From positions 1 through 55,579 of IMG/VR virus record IMGVR_UViG_3300035523_000006: 55,579 nucleotides of DNA; one strand, given 5' to 3'. Below are positions 54,758 through 55,579 of this stretch, one piece after another (the stretch's first letter is position 1; each line of letters starts with the position of its first letter). A program made the translations under genes and the position numbers. The notes under the pieces are model-generated. The model made no database searches. It was not told the DNA's origin and was given only the letters and a program-made list of their open reading frames with translations. This DNA comes from a virus.

Positions 54758-55053
54758 GTTTCGCCCTTTCGCCCCGTATTCAGGGTATTTGGTATTCCTA
54801 GACTGCTTCTTGGTGGAGGGTTTAGGGTGCAGAAAGCCAACCCTGTCACCAGAGTTCTTTCCGCGTCTGCTTCCCGGAGCCAGGGCCTGAGAGCACAGAG
54901 CAAGGTCGAAACGCAGCCACCTTGCCTCGGAATCCTTTCGCGGGGCTGTGACCCACGCCTGTCGGGCGATTCCATTGCGCCAAAACCCGTCACGCTCCGC
55001 GATCCTGTTGGAGCCGATAACTGCCCGCTGCACAGTCGTCCCACAGCGGCTTA

Positions 55054-55139
55054 AGAACGAAGAAAGGCCAATTCCTACTGCGCTCTTGGTGCTGCCACAC
55101 AACCCGGTTGCCCGGCAAGAACGCATGAGGAATTGGCCT
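55054..55139 (-). terminator. large hairpin terminator 1 of the late leader
   Basis: Perfect arms AGGCCAATTCCT (55065-55076) and AGGAATTGGCCT (55128-55139). The inner GCG.TCTTG and CAAGA.CGC also pair, so the stem-loop is 75 bases. On the minus strand it is followed by TTCTTCGTTCTT. Bases 54758-55053 beyond it show no gene. Confidence 0.65.
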
Positions 55140-55199
55140 CGCGCGCGAGTATCGTTGGGCGGCAGCACATTGACATTAGGGATTTTGCTACCAAACCAC

Positions 55200-55226
55200 T
55201 GTATAACACTGTTCGGCCCAAGTAAA
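55200..55226 (-). promoter_or_regulatory. promoter 1 of the late leader
   Basis: TTTACT (55226-55221), 15 bases, extended -10 TGT-TATACA (55208-55200). About 60 bases before the large hairpin; nearest promoter after the Q-like gene. Confidence 0.5.
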
Positions 55227-55238
55227 GTTCTTGTAAAG

Positions 55239-55532
55239 CTACGCACAGGCGGCTCCCGATTCTGTTAGGAGCGCTTCGATTTCCTGCGCCAGCTTCGCTA
55301 TCTGCCGTGTCCGCTGTATCACCCCTGCCAAGCGGCTATCCGGGGCTACAGGCGCTCGCAGTGCTTCGGACGGCACATAGGAGCCAGCGTCCTCGATAAC
55401 GCGCTGTAGGCTCTTTCCGGCGTCCCATGCGCTATGCGGGCAGTCCTCCCACGGCAGCACGTCACAGCCGCAGGAACGCACCTCCGCAGGCCCTGTGCTG
55501 CCGAATGATCGGGAGTGGATGCGATCACCCAT
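55239..55532 (-). CDS. hypothetical protein after Q (97 aa)
   Basis: ATG 55532 overlaps the Q-like stop by eight bases. CGCDVLPWEDCPHSAWD near the N-terminus may bind metal; a helical C-terminus (IQRTRQIAKLAQEIEALL). Last gene of the early operon by position. Unknown. Confidence 0.55.
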   Translation of the reverse strand: MGDRIHSRSFGSTGPAEVRSCGCDVLPWEDCPHSAWDAGKSLQRVIEDAGSYVPSEALRAPVAPDSRLAGVIQRTRQIAKLAQEIEALLTESGAACA

Positions 55533-55579
55533 AGAACGCCTGCGCCGCGCCCTTCTTGGCCTGCCCGATGCAGCCCCTA
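55525..55579 (-). CDS. Q-like antiterminator, 3' part (starts at 620)
   Basis: If base 55579 is joined to base 1, the frame continues as GRGCIGQAKKGAAQAFYG and ends at TGA 55527-55525. The joined protein has a natural basic/helical C-terminus, and its stop overlaps the next ATG like most junctions in this operon. This supports the end join. Confidence 0.6.
   Translation of the reverse strand, partial: RGCIGQAKKGAAQAFYG

Noticed and set aside
54758-55246. Upstream extension of the 54287-54757 gene
   Set aside because: The frame is open, but it crosses a promoter and the large hairpin and lacks a family-like pattern; ATG 54757 is preferred.

Overview
The window reads as the complete genome of a temperate, short-tailed (podovirus-like) phage of a high-GC proteobacterium. 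It has a P22-type coat protein, a P22-like portal with a large scaffold, a terminase pair, a head-tail adaptor, a tail nozzle/DNA-stabilisation protein, three large ejection-type proteins, a tyrosine integrase, and a divergent repressor/Cro-like switch. The high GC content, the DUF2514-type Rz and the flavour of the accessory genes point to Burkholderiales or another beta/gamma-proteobacterium, but the host cannot be fixed from this sequence. The two ends join exactly: the minus-strand gene cut at base 1 continues in frame from base 55579 and ends eight bases inside the next gene. The molecule was therefore circular or circularly permuted when assembled, which fits headful packaging.

Layout. 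The immunity region is at about 10.4-11.7 kb. Everything left of it is transcribed leftward. This arm runs down to base 1 and continues across the join from 55579 down to 25820. It carries in order: a Cro-like gene; a CII-position helix-turn-helix gene; HNH-type proteins; an O-like replication initiator with a candidate origin inside it; a VRR-NUC nuclease; two DNA methyltransferases; NinB; a Ref-like HNH; a Q-like antiterminator; a regulatory stretch with three promoter-terminator units; terminase, portal, an Ntn-hydrolase-like protein, scaffold and coat; adaptor and tail proteins; ejection proteins; a tail fibre-like protein; the lysis cassette (holins, endolysin, Rz/Rz1); and finally a metallophosphoesterase and nucleotide-metabolism-like genes.

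To the right of the switch (11257-25749) a rightward arm starts with a short lysogeny operon (repressor, small protein, broken lipoprotein gene, terminator). It continues as a long run of mostly tiny, translationally coupled genes. Recognisable members are a hexapeptide-repeat protein, a SpoU RNA methyltransferase, a probable ssDNA-binding protein, a DEDD 3'-5' exonuclease, a KGG protein, an HTH-GIY-YIG protein, a PrtN-like regulator and the integrase. The two arms converge at about 25.78 kb.

Three plus-strand islands sit in the leftward late arm: an HNH homing endonuclease (28973-29473), a short Tat-signal protein with its own promoter (31884-32357) and a 40-residue membrane ORF (34269-34391). 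The most notable signals are the end-joining frame, small GNRA-loop hairpins ahead of four virion genes with compensatory changes, a shared leader hairpin on two HNH genes, the promoter-terminator ladder between Q and terminase, a split Dam-type methylase, and a proteasome-like protein where a prohead protease would be expected.
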